The notes under the pieces were generated by a model, which was not told the origin of the DNA, did not search any database, and was given only the letters and a program-made list of their open reading frames with translations. The position numbers and the translations under genes are program-made. Shown one piece after another: positions 49,222 to 59,853 of a stretch of 64,000 bases of DNA. The stretch comes from Candidatus Ichthyocystis sparus (GTDB lineage Bacteria > Pseudomonadota > Gammaproteobacteria > Burkholderiales > 2013Ark19i), in NCBI RefSeq assembly GCF_900078745.1, contig NZ_FKII01000061.1, positions 230,371-294,370 of the forward strand, in the 5' to 3' direction. How positions within the stretch are numbered: the first letter of the stretch is position 1; each line of letters begins with the position of its first letter.

Positions 49222-50144
49222 GGTTGAATAAACTTTTCCGCTAGCTTTAGCCTAAACTCTGTTCCTTCTTCTATTTGCCTAAGACAAGAAGGACAAGTTA
49301 TGTTGATCTCGTTTAAATGGCCGTCAATAATGTCGAGACCGATCATGACTAATGGCTTATTTGAGAAGAAGTTAGCAACCGCCTCTCCAATATGCTTTTC
49401 CCTTTCTGATAGCGGTAATGTCCTAGCTATCCCGCCAGCTGCTACGTTAGCTCTGAAGTCATCATCCTTAGGGAGGCGCCTCAACCCAAAGGGAATTACT
49501 TGCCCACGCACTATTATCGCACGCGTATCTCCTACTTCATGCACCTGAGGGAGAAATTTTTGAAGCATTATCTTTTCGGTGAAATGATTTGTTAACATGT
49601 CAAGCAGCAGAAATTTATTCTTATCACTATCCTGAATAATAAAGACCGAATCCCCGCCCATTCCATCTAATTTTTTTGCTACACTGGATCTGTGTACGCC
49701 GGAGAATTCGTATAACACTTCCTTGTTTGCACTTACAATAGTCGGCGCTATGTATTCAGGGAAATTGAAAATGGAAATCTTTTCATTAATTTGCTGAAGA
49801 TATACCGGATCATTGTGTACAGCTACACCATGCTTGTTTTGCAACTGCTGGAGCAGTATCGTAAGGTGTAGATATTCATGATGAAACGGTGGCTCCTTGC
49901 GAATGAAAATTTGATCTAACTTATGCAGCAGTATCTCTGATGCTTGCGAGACAATACGCGTTTTTTCAAATTTTGTAACTTGACTGCAATTTGCTACTAG
50001 CTCACCGTCTACATATGATATATCCTCAGAATTACAGAAGAACACCGAGTGGCCAAGGTTGAATGACTCTTGCATAACAAAAAGTGACGTATCACGGTCA
50101 AACACAAGCCCTTCTACAGGGTCTATTATGAACAGCAGGTTCAT
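49218..50144 (-). CDS. gshB: Glutathione synthetase
   Basis: 308 residues. Adds glycine to gamma-glutamylcysteine using ATP. N-terminal MNLLFIIDPVEGLVFDRDTS and KEPPFHHEYLHLT match the family; the ATP-grasp core has VAKKLDGMGGDSVFII and the end shows NEINITCPSCLRQI. Its ATG shares one base with the stop of the TPR gene upstream. Confidence 0.95.
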   Translation of the reverse strand: MNLLFIIDPVEGLVFDRDTSLFVMQESFNLGHSVFFCNSEDISYVDGELVANCSQVTKFEKTRIVSQASEILLHKLDQIFIRKEPPFHHEYLHLTILLQQLQNKHGVAVHNDPVYLQQINEKISIFNFPEYIAPTIVSANKEVLYEFSGVHRSSVAKKLDGMGGDSVFIIQDSDKNKFLLLDMLTNHFTEKIMLQKFLPQVHEVGDTRAIIVRGQVIPFGLRRLPKDDDFRANVAAGGIARTLPLSEREKHIGEAVANFFSNKPLVMIGLDIIDGHLNEINITCPSCLRQIEEGTEFRLKLAEKFIQP

Positions 50145-50839
50145 TATTTTAGTGTAGATAGCAATTTTTGTGCTTCCTTCTTACGCCCAGAATCTCCGAT
50201 GGTATGAAATTTCCTAACGTTAGTCTTGGTAACTTTTTCTAGTGTAACCCTAGCTTTTTGCATGTTTCTTTTTGCTATATAATATTTTGCTAGATAAAAA
50301 TTTGCGTCAATATTATTAGGATCTTTTGCAATGGCTTTATCAATCATGTCTTTTGCTTTTTTAAGGCTACCAAAACCGATAGGCCAAGATGGTACATTTA
50401 AGTAAAGAGCTCCAAGGGTGGTATACGCGTATCCATCTAGAGTACTAGGCTCATCAGAAGATACTACTTCATGCAAAAGCTTGTATGACTCTTTTGCCAA
50501 TGATAATCCCTTTAATCCACCCTTTTCTCCAGCTACAAATGCCAATATAGCTGCGTATACCGTTTTATTTGATTGGGATGGGTCCTTTTGCATATTTGCT
50601 TTAGCCACTGTTAATAGATTAACGGCAGACTTTTCCCTATCCTTGGTTTGGGTGTATCTAATTTTGTTCATTTCTTCTAGCATGTAGTATGGCTTTGGTT
50701 GTTGCTCAGATTCATCAGTATCAACTATTTTATTTGTGCTTACTGCTTCAGCCGGTTTGGTTTTAGTTGTTGCAGCTGAGGATATATTGCCAGCCACTAA
50801 CATTAGACCAATGCAAATAGATGAGATTATGTATTTCAT
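50144..50839 (-). CDS. Exported TPR-repeat protein
   Basis: 231 residues from ATG 50839, chosen because AAAGGA lies six bases upstream and a clean signal peptide follows (MKYIISSICIGLMLVAG, cleaved near SSAA). The mature part has a charged linker and helical repeats; the clearest TPR is about residues 160-215 (MIDKAIAKDPNNIDANFYLA). Probably a periplasmic scaffold. Function unknown; neighbours are gshB and the cytochrome c genes. Confidence 0.82.
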   Translation of the reverse strand: MKYIISSICIGLMLVAGNISSAATTKTKPAEAVSTNKIVDTDESEQQPKPYYMLEEMNKIRYTQTKDREKSAVNLLTVAKANMQKDPSQSNKTVYAAILAFVAGEKGGLKGLSLAKESYKLLHEVVSSDEPSTLDGYAYTTLGALYLNVPSWPIGFGSLKKAKDMIDKAIAKDPNNIDANFYLAKYYIAKRNMQKARVTLEKVTKTNVRKFHTIGDSGRKKEAQKLLSTLK

Positions 50840-50918
50840 GTCTGTCCTTTGAGTAATTGTTAGACTATACGCCAAGCTTTGCGGTGAAAATAGGATAACA
50901 TCAGATTAATTTGTTTCA

Positions 50919-52046
50919 TTAGAGTCTTCCATATGAATGTAGACCCGATAATAGGATGTTTACTCCTAGAAAAGCAAATAACGTTATAAATAGGCCGATG
51001 ATAGCCCACCAAGAAAGTATTTTATGAGAAACGTTATTTATGAGACAAGCATGTAGCCAGGCAGCATAGTTTAACCAAACAATAAGCGACCACGTTTCTT
51101 TAGGATCCCATTGCCAGTAAGATCCCCAGGCATCAGCAGCCCATAATGCCCCTAATATTGTTGCGAGCGTAAAGAATAAAAAACCAGTGGAAATAAGCTT
51201 GTAAATAAGTGTTTCTAAACTCTGAAGAGTAGGTAGCGCCTTAATCCATCCCTTGTCCTTAATAATCCATGCCACTCCCGACATAGCAGCAGCAGAAAAG
51301 CAGCCATATCCTACAAAATTGGCGGGAACATGTATCTTCATCCAATAGGACTGTAGCGATGGTGAAAGAGGGACTATAAGATAAGATTTTCTCGTAGTGC
51401 CATACCAAATCATAAACAGCCCAGCAATGACAACTATAGGAAGTATTAATGCACCTAGATTACGTATCTCTAGTTTCTTCTCATACCATAGATACACTAG
51501 TGCCGTGATAATCATGAATAGAATAAATACTTCATACAGGTTTGAAATGGGAACGTGGCCAATTTCTTGTCCCATTAGATATGATTCGTACCACCTGACC
51601 AGCAAACCAGATAAACCAAATCCCACTGCTAACCATGTGTATTTTGTACGTGACACAGCTACTCGTTTAAAAATGTCAAGCCAGTGGATAATTGTTGCCA
51701 TTACAAACATAACAAGCATCCACCCAATGAGACATTGACTGGATAAAAAATATTTTAGCCAAAAAGAATGATGGATATTTTCTAATTGATTTTGGTAAAG
51801 TACTACTGATAAAAAAGCAATTAGTAATGACAAACACAATGTAACAAATAGTTCTATCCAAAGAATGTGTATTGTCCAAAACACTATAGCTGTGATGCTT
51901 CCAACCATTATCGTTGTAGCAAGCGGATAATGTATTATGAAGATCTTAGAAAACAAAGATACTACTAGTATCAGGCTAGAACATAGTATAGCTAATAGGG
52001 ACAAACTATTCCTTGATGTAATATAAGTCCTAGTTATTCGGCCCAT
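50919..52046 (-). CDS. ccsB: Cytochrome c biogenesis protein CcsB (CcsA family)
   Basis: 375 residues, many membrane helices. With ResB it exports haem and attaches it to apocytochrome c (System II). The haem-handling WWD-type motif reads WGSYWQWDPKETW, and histidines in IHVPANF and AAWLHACL fit the axial ligands. Start overlaps the resB end by 13 bp. Confidence 0.94.
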   Translation of the reverse strand: MGRITRTYITSRNSLSLLAILCSSLILVVSLFSKIFIIHYPLATTIMVGSITAIVFWTIHILWIELFVTLCLSLLIAFLSVVLYQNQLENIHHSFWLKYFLSSQCLIGWMLVMFVMATIIHWLDIFKRVAVSRTKYTWLAVGFGLSGLLVRWYESYLMGQEIGHVPISNLYEVFILFMIITALVYLWYEKKLEIRNLGALILPIVVIAGLFMIWYGTTRKSYLIVPLSPSLQSYWMKIHVPANFVGYGCFSAAAMSGVAWIIKDKGWIKALPTLQSLETLIYKLISTGFLFFTLATILGALWAADAWGSYWQWDPKETWSLIVWLNYAAWLHACLINNVSHKILSWWAIIGLFITLFAFLGVNILLSGLHSYGRL

Positions 52047-54022
52047 ATTTCAATTTCCTTAATTAGATTTTTGGTAAACTCGTCCAACGAAGATAGAGTT
52101 TGGTTGTCTTTTATGCCAACTAGTACCTCATTTATATTTTTTTCATGTTGGCGTATGAGAATAAAAACTTTTTTCTCATGTATGTACAACATAATTATAA
52201 TTCCCATGACTATGAATATCGATCCAAAGCCAATGAAGCTTAACCCAGGGGATTTCGTTATTTCTAGAATGCTATTGTTGACTATTTTATATTTTGATAA
52301 TTTTGCTATGAATGAGGAATGGTACTCTGAACCATCTGAAACTGACACAAGGTAGTCCCAGAACCGAGTACTATCAACTTGTTTCATGCTATTTTGCCAG
52401 ACAAAAAGGCATAGCCTCTCGAAAATTCTAATTAGCCGCTCCTGATCTGCCGATAGTTTATTTTGGCTCATGTCTATGTGTAGTAGTCTGAAAATTCCCC
52501 TGAATCCTTCCCTAGAAAATGATAAAAGCATTTTATTTAGTAAGATTGAAACTTGAAGCTTGTCTTCATGTGATCCAGGACTCTTGTCCAAAAATGATGA
52601 GACCGTTCGTTTACGGTAATGTGGGTTAATAAGCAGATTTCTGAAAGAAAGGAATGGGGTTAAATTGCCACTGCTGTCCGTTGGAATTTTCCAATAACTA
52701 AAATTTTCATTACGATTATTCCTTACACCTAAAAATATCCACGGCAATCCAGATATCATTACAGGATGAGAAAAGTTATGGTACTCAACTATGGAATTGT
52801 CATTGTAGGTTATCCTATAGGTAAAATCTGGACCAAGATCTATTAATTGCCGTGAATATAACACTCCTGCTGAGGAGAAGAAATTCATCAATGACCCAAG
52901 TGTTGATCGCTTGTTTTTAGTTGTTGTTTCAAGAAATTTTTTATCCTCAATATTCCTCTCTTTGAAATCTAGTAATTCTATGGTGTATCCAGACTGTAAT
53001 TTTTCTTTCTGCCCCAGTTTCAATTTAATTGTCTTGGTAGTACTACCTTTAGAATTTAAATCGCTTATATTTAACAAATTTAACGTCAATGTAGTTCCGC
53101 TATTTGAAAAGCTCGATTGATAGATAGTGAAATTGCGGTAACGCAAGGGGTGGTTAACTGATATTTTATGCTCAAAAGACTTATGATTGCCCTTGTCTGT
53201 CAATAAAATTGTGCTGACAAATTGCCTAGGCGTTCCATTTTGGTACCAATCTACTTTGAAATTTCTTAGCTCAATAAAAAATGGCAATTTCTGTATCAGA
53301 GTCCCCTCATTGAAGTTTATAATACCATTGTCATTTTGCAATCCTGGCCTTAGAAATAGGTTGGCACGATAACTAACTGAGTCTGTATTGATAATGTTTT
53401 GCGAACTATAATCAGATCCTGCTACCAATGGTTTTTTGTTTTTCAGGTGTATTTTAACAAGTAAGGGAATATGCCCATCAATCAAGGCCCCCAGGCATAT
53501 CACAATAATTGCTGAGTGGGTTAGGAAGTAACCGACAAAGCGCCAAGACTTTATTTTGCCAACTATTGATACTTTTTGCTGTTTTTTATCCTCTACCTCT
53601 GCTACACGATAGCCATTACTACGAAGGTAGGTTGATATGCAATTTTTAAGCTCGTCCTGACTAACCGTATATGTGCCTTTTGATTCTGCCTTGTTGAGCA
53701 AGTTTTCAGGAAAATTGAAGTTGTGCCATTTCTTTATAGCCTCTGGGATTTGACGGTGTATACAGCACGATACGGATAGCACTAGTATTACTAGGATAGT
53801 TATATACCAGACGGAGTTATATACATTATATAAACCTAGGTACTTAAAAAAAGGAAACCAAAACAAACCAAATTGGTTTAGATAGGCAGTGTTTGACTGA
53901 CCTTGCGTTAACACAGTCCCTATTATAGATGCTGCTGATAAGATAATCAGTAAACTTACCGCAAAACCCATCGAGGTAACGCAGGAGTACCACCTTAAAG
54001 TCTGCGAGTTGCCTATCCTCAT
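52034..54022 (-). CDS. resB: Cytochrome c biogenesis protein ResB
   Basis: 662 residues. Membrane segments at the N-terminus (about 15-40 and 65-90), around 165-185 and near the C-terminus (about 600-625) flank a large periplasmic domain. MGFAVSLLIILSAASIIGTV and VNHPLRYRNFTIYQSSF are typical. Partner of CcsB, with which it overlaps. Follows cytochrome c4 by 51 bp. Confidence 0.94.
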   Translation of the reverse strand: MRIGNSQTLRWYSCVTSMGFAVSLLIILSAASIIGTVLTQGQSNTAYLNQFGLFWFPFFKYLGLYNVYNSVWYITILVILVLSVSCCIHRQIPEAIKKWHNFNFPENLLNKAESKGTYTVSQDELKNCISTYLRSNGYRVAEVEDKKQQKVSIVGKIKSWRFVGYFLTHSAIIVICLGALIDGHIPLLVKIHLKNKKPLVAGSDYSSQNIINTDSVSYRANLFLRPGLQNDNGIINFNEGTLIQKLPFFIELRNFKVDWYQNGTPRQFVSTILLTDKGNHKSFEHKISVNHPLRYRNFTIYQSSFSNSGTTLTLNLLNISDLNSKGSTTKTIKLKLGQKEKLQSGYTIELLDFKERNIEDKKFLETTTKNKRSTLGSLMNFFSSAGVLYSRQLIDLGPDFTYRITYNDNSIVEYHNFSHPVMISGLPWIFLGVRNNRNENFSYWKIPTDSSGNLTPFLSFRNLLINPHYRKRTVSSFLDKSPGSHEDKLQVSILLNKMLLSFSREGFRGIFRLLHIDMSQNKLSADQERLIRIFERLCLFVWQNSMKQVDSTRFWDYLVSVSDGSEYHSSFIAKLSKYKIVNNSILEITKSPGLSFIGFGSIFIVMGIIIMLYIHEKKVFILIRQHEKNINEVLVGIKDNQTLSSLDEFTKNLIKEIEIWAE

Positions 54023-54073
54023 TTTGTTATTTCACACCTCAATATTTCAAATTTTAGAAACAGAGGAAGAAAA

Positions 54074-54781
54074 TTAGGAACGAATAAAATCCGATTTAGG
54101 ATTGAAATCAAGACCAGAAGCATATGTAGATACAGCAACTATTTCCTCATCTGTCATACGTGACGCAATGGTCTTCATCATACCATTAGGACCACCAGGG
54201 CGCTTCCCAATACGGAAATTCTTAAGTTGCTTAATTAGGTATTCAGAGTTTTGACCACCAACACGAGGGAACAATTTTGGCATGCCTTGACCAACGACGC
54301 CGTGACAAGCAGCACAAGCCGGTACTTTAGAGGAAGGTACCCCGCTTCTCCATATCTTTTCACCAAGAGCTATTACGTCGGGGTTAGCCTTTATAGGGGT
54401 AACTTTGGGTTTGTAACCATGGTACATATTGCCAAAATTTACCATTGAGTTCTCATCTAATACGTTTGATAGAGGAGACATATAGACCGCATACCTCTTA
54501 TATACAGGATTACCTTGACTATCTAATACTCGATTGCCTTTCTTGTCTAAAACTTGAGCAAAATTTTGCATCTGCTCAGTTATATACTCCGGAACCTGAC
54601 CAGCTATAGATGGGCCAATTAACCAGTTACCTTTATCATCCCTTCCATTGCCGTCTGTGCCGTGGCACTGAGCACAGTTATGATTAACAGGGGGGGATTT
54701 ACTGTTGTCTGCTGACCAGCAAATGGATGCCGCAAGAGAAGATACTAGCAAATAAGTAATAGTACTAAATAGTCGAAACAT
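54074..54781 (-). CDS. Dihaem cytochrome c4
   Basis: 235 residues from ATG 54781, with GGAG eight bases upstream; a TTG 12 bases earlier would turn that site into codons. Signal peptide to about residue 24 (ICWSA). Two haem sites, CAQCH (36-40) and CAACH (156-160), each in a cytochrome c domain. Periplasmic electron carrier to the terminal oxidase. A seven-C run encodes the SPP segment before haem 1. Upstream of its own maturation genes. Confidence 0.93.
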   Translation of the reverse strand: MFRLFSTITYLLVSSLAASICWSADNSKSPPVNHNCAQCHGTDGNGRDDKGNWLIGPSIAGQVPEYITEQMQNFAQVLDKKGNRVLDSQGNPVYKRYAVYMSPLSNVLDENSMVNFGNMYHGYKPKVTPIKANPDVIALGEKIWRSGVPSSKVPACAACHGVVGQGMPKLFPRVGGQNSEYLIKQLKNFRIGKRPGGPNGMMKTIASRMTDEEIVAVSTYASGLDFNPKSDFIRS

Positions 54782-54896
54782 GATGTACTCCAAGTACTGT
54801 CTGGTAAGAGAATAATTGGTTACACTAGGAGTCCTGGTTTCCTTATAACGATGTTGCTACGCTATACACAATCCCCAAAACTATCTGGTAACTTCA

Positions 54897-55490
54897 ATGA
54901 TACATGGCATCGACTATTTTAGCACTGTTGTGCGTAGAGAGGATCTTCCAAGGTTATCTTTGCCAGAAGTAGCCATAGTGGGCCGCTCCAATTGTGGAAA
55001 ATCTACTCTGATTAATATTTTGTCTTCCAGAAGGAGGTTGGCGTACGCTAGCAAAACTCCAGGATGTACCCGTACTCTTAATTTTTTTCTAGTTCGAGAA
55101 CGGGGATTTTTAGTTGATTTGCCGGGATATGGGTTCTCTAGTGTCTCTAGATCTGAGAAGAGCCTGTGGGTTGGTTTCATAGAAGATTACTTGTTGACCC
55201 GATGCAATTTGTCAGGTACGATCCTCATTTTAGACATTCGTCGCGAGGTAACTGCCCTAGACCAACAGTTTCTTTCTTGGTTTAAGCAGACAGGGGTTCC
55301 GGTTTACATTGTTCTCAGTAAGGTTGATAAAATTTCAGCGGCTCAGCGCAAGTCTACCCTTCATAGAGTTAAAGATAATATCGCAAACAATTTGGGTGGT
55401 ATGAACCTGTTGCCAGCTATAGGTATGGTTTCTAGTTTGCACAAGACAGGATTAGAATCATTGACCGATGTTATTACTAGTTGGTTTTAA
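54897..55490 (+). CDS. engB: Ribosome biogenesis GTPase YsxC/EngB
   Basis: 197 residues. Essential GTPase of 50S assembly. P-loop GRSNCGKST (29-37), DLPGYGF (G3) and SKVD (G4). The Shine-Dalgarno is weak. Divergent from cytochrome c4 across 115 bp and 23 bp before hemB. Confidence 0.95.
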   Translation: MIHGIDYFSTVVRREDLPRLSLPEVAIVGRSNCGKSTLINILSSRRRLAYASKTPGCTRTLNFFLVRERGFLVDLPGYGFSSVSRSEKSLWVGFIEDYLLTRCNLSGTILILDIRREVTALDQQFLSWFKQTGVPVYIVLSKVDKISAAQRKSTLHRVKDNIANNLGGMNLLPAIGMVSSLHKTGLESLTDVITSWF

Positions 55491-55513
55491 AATTGTAATA
55501 TTGGGATGTGGGG

Positions 55514-56527
55514 ATGACCAGAGTATTTTCCAATAGATCCTTTCCAGCTACGCGGTTACGCCGCATGAGAAAAAATGCGTTCTCTCGCCTGTTAGTTCAA
55601 GAGTCCTTACTTACCATCAATGATCTTATTCTTCCAGTGTTTATTTGTGATGAAAGTAATATGGCTTGTGCAATACTAGGGATGCCTGGTGTACATCGCT
55701 ATTCGCTAGATAAATTGATGTTCTACATGGAAAAAGTAGTACATTCTGGCATTCTTGCCGTCGAGCTTTTTCCAAATATTGATGACAACACGAAAGATGC
55801 CCTTGCTAGCCAAGCCCTGCGGGACGATGACGTTGTTTGCAGGGCTGTTAAGTTAATTAAGAGTAATTTTCCCGAGTTGGGTGTTATGACTGATGTTGCT
55901 CTGGATCCCTACACATCAAACGGCCAAGATGGTATCGTCGACTCTGATGGGTACGTTGTAAATGACATTACTAATGATATCCTTGCAAAGCAGGCATTAA
56001 ATCATGTTGCGGCTGGTGCAGACATGGTTTCTCCGTCCGATATGATGGACGGAAGAGTGGGTTGTATACGTAGTGCGTTTGAGGATAATGGTTTCTGTGA
56101 TGCAATAATAGTTGCACACTCAGCAAAGTATGCTTCGTCGCTGTATTCCCCGTTTCGTCGTGCGGTTGGAAGCTTGGGTAATCTAGGTCCGTCTACTAAG
56201 GAGACCTATCAGATTGATCCATCAAATATTTCTGAGGCATTGAATGAGGCAAGCTTGGATATTGCAGAAGGTGCTGATGCTGTTCTAGTTAAACCAGGAA
56301 TGCCGTATCTGGATGTTTTGTATGCTATTAAAAATACTCTTAATGTTCCAACATTTGTATACAATGTTAGTGGTGAGTATGCCATGGTTAAGGCAGCCTC
56401 CATGTCCGGGGCTATAGATGAAAAAAGCGTCGTATTGGAGATTTTGTTGTCATTCAAGAGGGCAGGTGCTGATGTCATTATTAGCTATCACGCTCTCGAA
56501 GCAGCTAAATGGTTGACCGCTGGATAG
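55514..56527 (+). CDS. hemB: Delta-aminolevulinic acid dehydratase (porphobilinogen synthase)
   Basis: 337 residues from ATG 55514 (GGGA seven bases upstream; GTG 55508 is an alternative). Condenses two ALA in haem synthesis. The metal loop reads MTDVALDPYTSNGQDG, with no cysteines, so it is the zinc-independent (magnesium/potassium) type. Schiff-base lysines lie in AHSAKYASS and VLVKPGMPYLD. The last 40 bp overlap anmK on the other strand. It supplies haem for the nearby cytochrome genes. Confidence 0.96.
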   Translation: MTRVFSNRSFPATRLRRMRKNAFSRLLVQESLLTINDLILPVFICDESNMACAILGMPGVHRYSLDKLMFYMEKVVHSGILAVELFPNIDDNTKDALASQALRDDDVVCRAVKLIKSNFPELGVMTDVALDPYTSNGQDGIVDSDGYVVNDITNDILAKQALNHVAAGADMVSPSDMMDGRVGCIRSAFEDNGFCDAIIVAHSAKYASSLYSPFRRAVGSLGNLGPSTKETYQIDPSNISEALNEASLDIAEGADAVLVKPGMPYLDVLYAIKNTLNVPTFVYNVSGEYAMVKAASMSGAIDEKSVVLEILLSFKRAGADVIISYHALEAAKWLTAG

Positions 56528-57627
56528 AGTGCTCCTAATATCTTAGGCGCACACTGACTGCCAGTTATGTGATGTGTGATAACAGGCTCTCCTAGTATGT
56601 GTTTGACTGCTAACCATGATATTAGCCCGCACTCTACATGTTCAGGTTCTATGCCTAGCTTTTTTGTAGAATGCAGCTTTGTATTTTGGTTAACCTCCGC
56701 TAGTCTTTCCATAAGATAAGTGTTTTTTGTTCCGCCTCCACAAAAATACAAAGCATCTGTTTTTGGGGCGAACTTGTCTATGGTTTTTTTACATAGTAAT
56801 GCGGTAAGTTCTGTTAGAGTGCTCTGGACGTCTTGTGCGCTTATGTCTACATTGCTCTCTCTTATTCTACCCTCTATCCAGTTTATGTTAAATATTTCTT
56901 GACCAGTACTCTTAGGTGGCTCTTGACTAAAAAAAGCCTCTCCAAGCATGCATTCTAGTAGTTTATGGTTTATCTTTCCACCACGAGCCCATTTTCCATA
57001 AATATCAAACGAGCCTTCACTGTTATGTTTTGCATACCAACTATCAATGAGCGTTACCCCGGGTCCAATATCCCAGCCCAAAGTTGGTTTTCCTAATACG
57101 CTTATGTTGGCTATTCCTCCCAGATTTATAACAGACCGTTTTTCTTCTGGAGAGTAAAAAGCTGCTGTATGAAATAGCGGGGCAAGAGGAGCTCCTGTGC
57201 CACCATTGGCAATGTCAGCATTCCTGAAATCTCCCACTACAGAAATGCCAGTTTTGTGCGCCAAACGAGCATAATTACAAATCTGAATAGAATACAGTGG
57301 TGGCTGATGCCATATAGTTTGTCCATGTGCACCAATAACGTCTATTTGTCGCTTAAGTTTTATCGAATGGTCGGATAGTTTCTTGACTACTACTGAATAT
57401 TCGTCAGCAATGTCAGAAGACAATTTGCAAAAATCTGTTAGCTCTATAGCCTTAGATAGGCGAATTTTATCTATATTCCTGCGGAGAGAATCGCTGAAAG
57501 GATGGTAAGCATGTGCTAAAATTGAGGTGCATTTTTCATAGGATACAAGCGTTCCATCTGCACCGTCTAAACTGCTCCCAGACATAATACCTATGGACGT
57601 AATTTCCTTTTTTTTGCTAATCGACAT
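56488..57627 (-). CDS. anmK: Anhydro-N-acetylmuramic acid kinase
   Basis: 379 residues. Phosphorylates anhMurNAc from wall recycling to MurNAc-6-[15 protein letters not shown] starts the ASKHA fold; [19 protein letters not shown] and [14 protein letters not shown] follow. Divergent from tyrS with 21 bp between starts, and overlapping hemB at its 3' end. Confidence 0.95.
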   Translation of the reverse strand: MSISKKKEITSIGIMSGSSLDGADGTLVSYEKCTSILAHAYHPFSDSLRRNIDKIRLSKAIELTDFCKLSSDIADEYSVVVKKLSDHSIKLKRQIDVIGAHGQTIWHQPPLYSIQICNYARLAHKTGISVVGDFRNADIANGGTGAPLAPLFHTAAFYSPEEKRSVINLGGIANISVLGKPTLGWDIGPGVTLIDSWYAKHNSEGSFDIYGKWARGGKINHKLLECMLGEAFFSQEPPKSTGQEIFNINWIEGRIRESNVDISAQDVQSTLTELTALLCKKTIDKFAPKTDALYFCGGGTKNTYLMERLAEVNQNTKLHSTKKLGIEPEHVECGLISWLAVKHILGEPVITHHITGSQCAPKILGALYPAVNHLAASRA

Positions 57628-57648
57628 GAATTACTTTCCGAGAAAATT

Positions 57649-58869
57649 ATGCTTGATGATACTACGTTCGGAATGGCACACAATCTCTTGTCTGACCTTG
57701 CTCCAAGAGCCAAGGAGATCATTGCAGATGAGCATCTACTGGGTAAATTAGAAGCTGGTGTTTCCTTGAAGGTTAAGGCCGGATTTGATCCTACAGCTCC
57801 TGATTTGCATCTTGGCCATTCCGTATTACTAGAACAGCTGAAAAATTTACAAGATCATGGCCATGAAATAATCATAGTTATAGGTAATTTTACCGCAAAA
57901 ATTGGTGATCCGACCGGAAAGAATATTACGCGTCCTGCTTTGAGTAATGAGGTGGTACAGAAAAATACCAAAACATATTGTGATCAGTTGTTTAAAATTT
58001 TGGATAAACAAGCTACCACGCTGGTTTTTAATAGTGAGTGGCTAGATGTACTTGGTTCTTCCGGTTTAATTGAACTGTCGTCCAAGTATACAGTTGCTAG
58101 GATGCTTGAGAGAGATGATTTTCATAATAGGTTTTACTCTAATCACGCTATTTCTATTCACGAATTTTTATATCCATTGCTTCAAGGATACGATTCAGTA
58201 GTTTTGAAAGCTGATATTGAAGTAGGCGGTACTGATCAAAAATTTAACTTGTTAATGGGTAGAGAGCTTCAGAAATCATACGGAATGGCTCCTCAAGGAA
58301 TAATTATGCTACCCCTGTTAGAAGGCCTAGATGGGGTTCATAAAATGTCTAAATCCTTAGGTAATTATATTGGCATTACTGATGACCCAAAGAGTATGTT
58401 CGGGAAACTGATGTCAATTTCCGATGACCTGATGTGGCGCTACTATGATATGTTGTCGACTGTTGAAGGTGATAGTCTGCGTGAAGCTAAGGTTCGTGTT
58501 AGTAACTCCCAAGAAAACCCCAAGGATATAAAAGTTTCTTTGGCTAAGGAGCTAGTATCTAGGTACTGGTCTCAGAGTGATGCAGACCAAGCAGAACAGT
58601 CATTCTTTCGCCAATTTGTAGCTAACGAAGTTCCAGAAGACGTTCCAGAATTAACTATTTCTTCAGATAATACAGGGTTTTTGCCTATTTCTAAGGCTAT
58701 TAAGATAGCAGGTTTGGTTGATAGTCACAGTGAGGCCTACAGAATGATAAGTCAAGGTGCTGTGAAATGTAACCAGGACAGAGTCTCAGATAGAGGCCTG
58801 GTTTTGCCCTCAGGGAGGTTTCTTCTCCAAGTAGGGAAAAGGAGATTTTGTTGGGTTACTATTACCTAG
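57649..58869 (+). CDS. tyrS: Tyrosyl-tRNA synthetase
   Basis: 406 residues. Class I synthetase with HLGH (54-57) in place of HIGH and KMSKS at 232-236 ([15 protein letters not shown]). An S4 tRNA-binding domain occupies about 345-406. The start could also be a later ATG (57673). Its promoter must lie inside the 5' end of anmK. Confidence 0.96.
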   Translation: MLDDTTFGMAHNLLSDLAPRAKEIIADEHLLGKLEAGVSLKVKAGFDPTAPDLHLGHSVLLEQLKNLQDHGHEIIIVIGNFTAKIGDPTGKNITRPALSNEVVQKNTKTYCDQLFKILDKQATTLVFNSEWLDVLGSSGLIELSSKYTVARMLERDDFHNRFYSNHAISIHEFLYPLLQGYDSVVLKADIEVGGTDQKFNLLMGRELQKSYGMAPQGIIMLPLLEGLDGVHKMSKSLGNYIGITDDPKSMFGKLMSISDDLMWRYYDMLSTVEGDSLREAKVRVSNSQENPKDIKVSLAKELVSRYWSQSDADQAEQSFFRQFVANEVPEDVPELTISSDNTGFLPISKAIKIAGLVDSHSEAYRMISQGAVKCNQDRVSDRGLVLPSGRFLLQVGKRRFCWVTIT

Positions 58870-58881
58870 TGTTTTAGTCAG

Positions 58882-59853
58882 ATGAGAACTTCACGGCATA
58901 TTTTTTCCGTGGCCCCCATGGTGGATTACACAGATAGACATGCTAGGTTCCTCTACAGGATCATGAGTCGCCATGCATGTTTGTATACGGAAATGTTGAC
59001 GGCCAACTCTGTTTTACACTCCGTAAAAGATCTTCTCTACCATAATGATGATGTAGGGCCTGTTGTTTTACAGTTAGGAGGTAATATTCCTAAGGATCTT
59101 TTTTTGTGCGCTAAAAGGGGGGAGAGTGCTGGATATTACGCTATCAACCTAAATTGTGGCTGCCCGAGCAGCCGTGTGGTTGGTGGTGGGTTTGGGGTTG
59201 AAATGATGAGAAACCCTACACATTTGATTTCTTGTCTTAAGGCTATGCAGGATGCTGTGTCCATTGAGGTAACACTAAAGCACAGGATAGGTATAGACTA
59301 CACCTATTGTTATTCAATGTTCCGAGATTTTGTGGGTACCGTAGCTGATTGCGGTGTTGGTACTTTTATTATTCATGCTAGAAATGCTATCTTGGAGCGC
59401 AAAATCTCGCCAAAAATGAATTTGTCTGCCCTAAAGCTTCGTTACGATTTTGTGTATCGCATAAAGGAAGATTTTCCTGGTCTGTTCATAATCATAAATG
59501 GTCACATAGTTGATTTTGAAGATATAGGCTTTCATTTGGATAAGGTGGATGGAGTGATGCTGGGAAGAAAAGTGCTTAAGGATCCATGGCTTTTGCACAA
59601 AGTGGATGTTTTGTACGATGCTAAACTAGAGAACACAAGCATGAGTCGCATACACGTAATCCATAAATTCATAGAGTATGCTATTAATCAAGAAAATAAA
59701 GGTGAAGTGGTTAGTGCTAAAAGTTTGCTGCGATACATCCTAAATATCATGAACGGTACCCGAGTTTCTCGTCTCTGGAAGCAATTAATATCAGGACCAG
59801 ACAGCAGTATACCCAGCGTTATAGATTTCCTGGAAAGACACACTCTGTACTAG
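58882..59853 (+). CDS. dusA: tRNA-dihydrouridine synthase A
   Basis: 323 residues. FMN enzyme that reduces U20/U20a of tRNA. The DusA-type start FSVAPMVDYTDRHARFLYR, NLNCGCPSSRVVGGGFG with the catalytic Cys, and TLKHRIGID are clear; the C-terminal helical domain binds tRNA. 12 bp after tyrS; its end overlaps plsC by 4 bp. Confidence 0.94.
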   Translation: MRTSRHIFSVAPMVDYTDRHARFLYRIMSRHACLYTEMLTANSVLHSVKDLLYHNDDVGPVVLQLGGNIPKDLFLCAKRGESAGYYAINLNCGCPSSRVVGGGFGVEMMRNPTHLISCLKAMQDAVSIEVTLKHRIGIDYTYCYSMFRDFVGTVADCGVGTFIIHARNAILERKISPKMNLSALKLRYDFVYRIKEDFPGLFIIINGHIVDFEDIGFHLDKVDGVMLGRKVLKDPWLLHKVDVLYDAKLENTSMSRIHVIHKFIEYAINQENKGEVVSAKSLLRYILNIMNGTRVSRLWKQLISGPDSSIPSVIDFLERHTLY

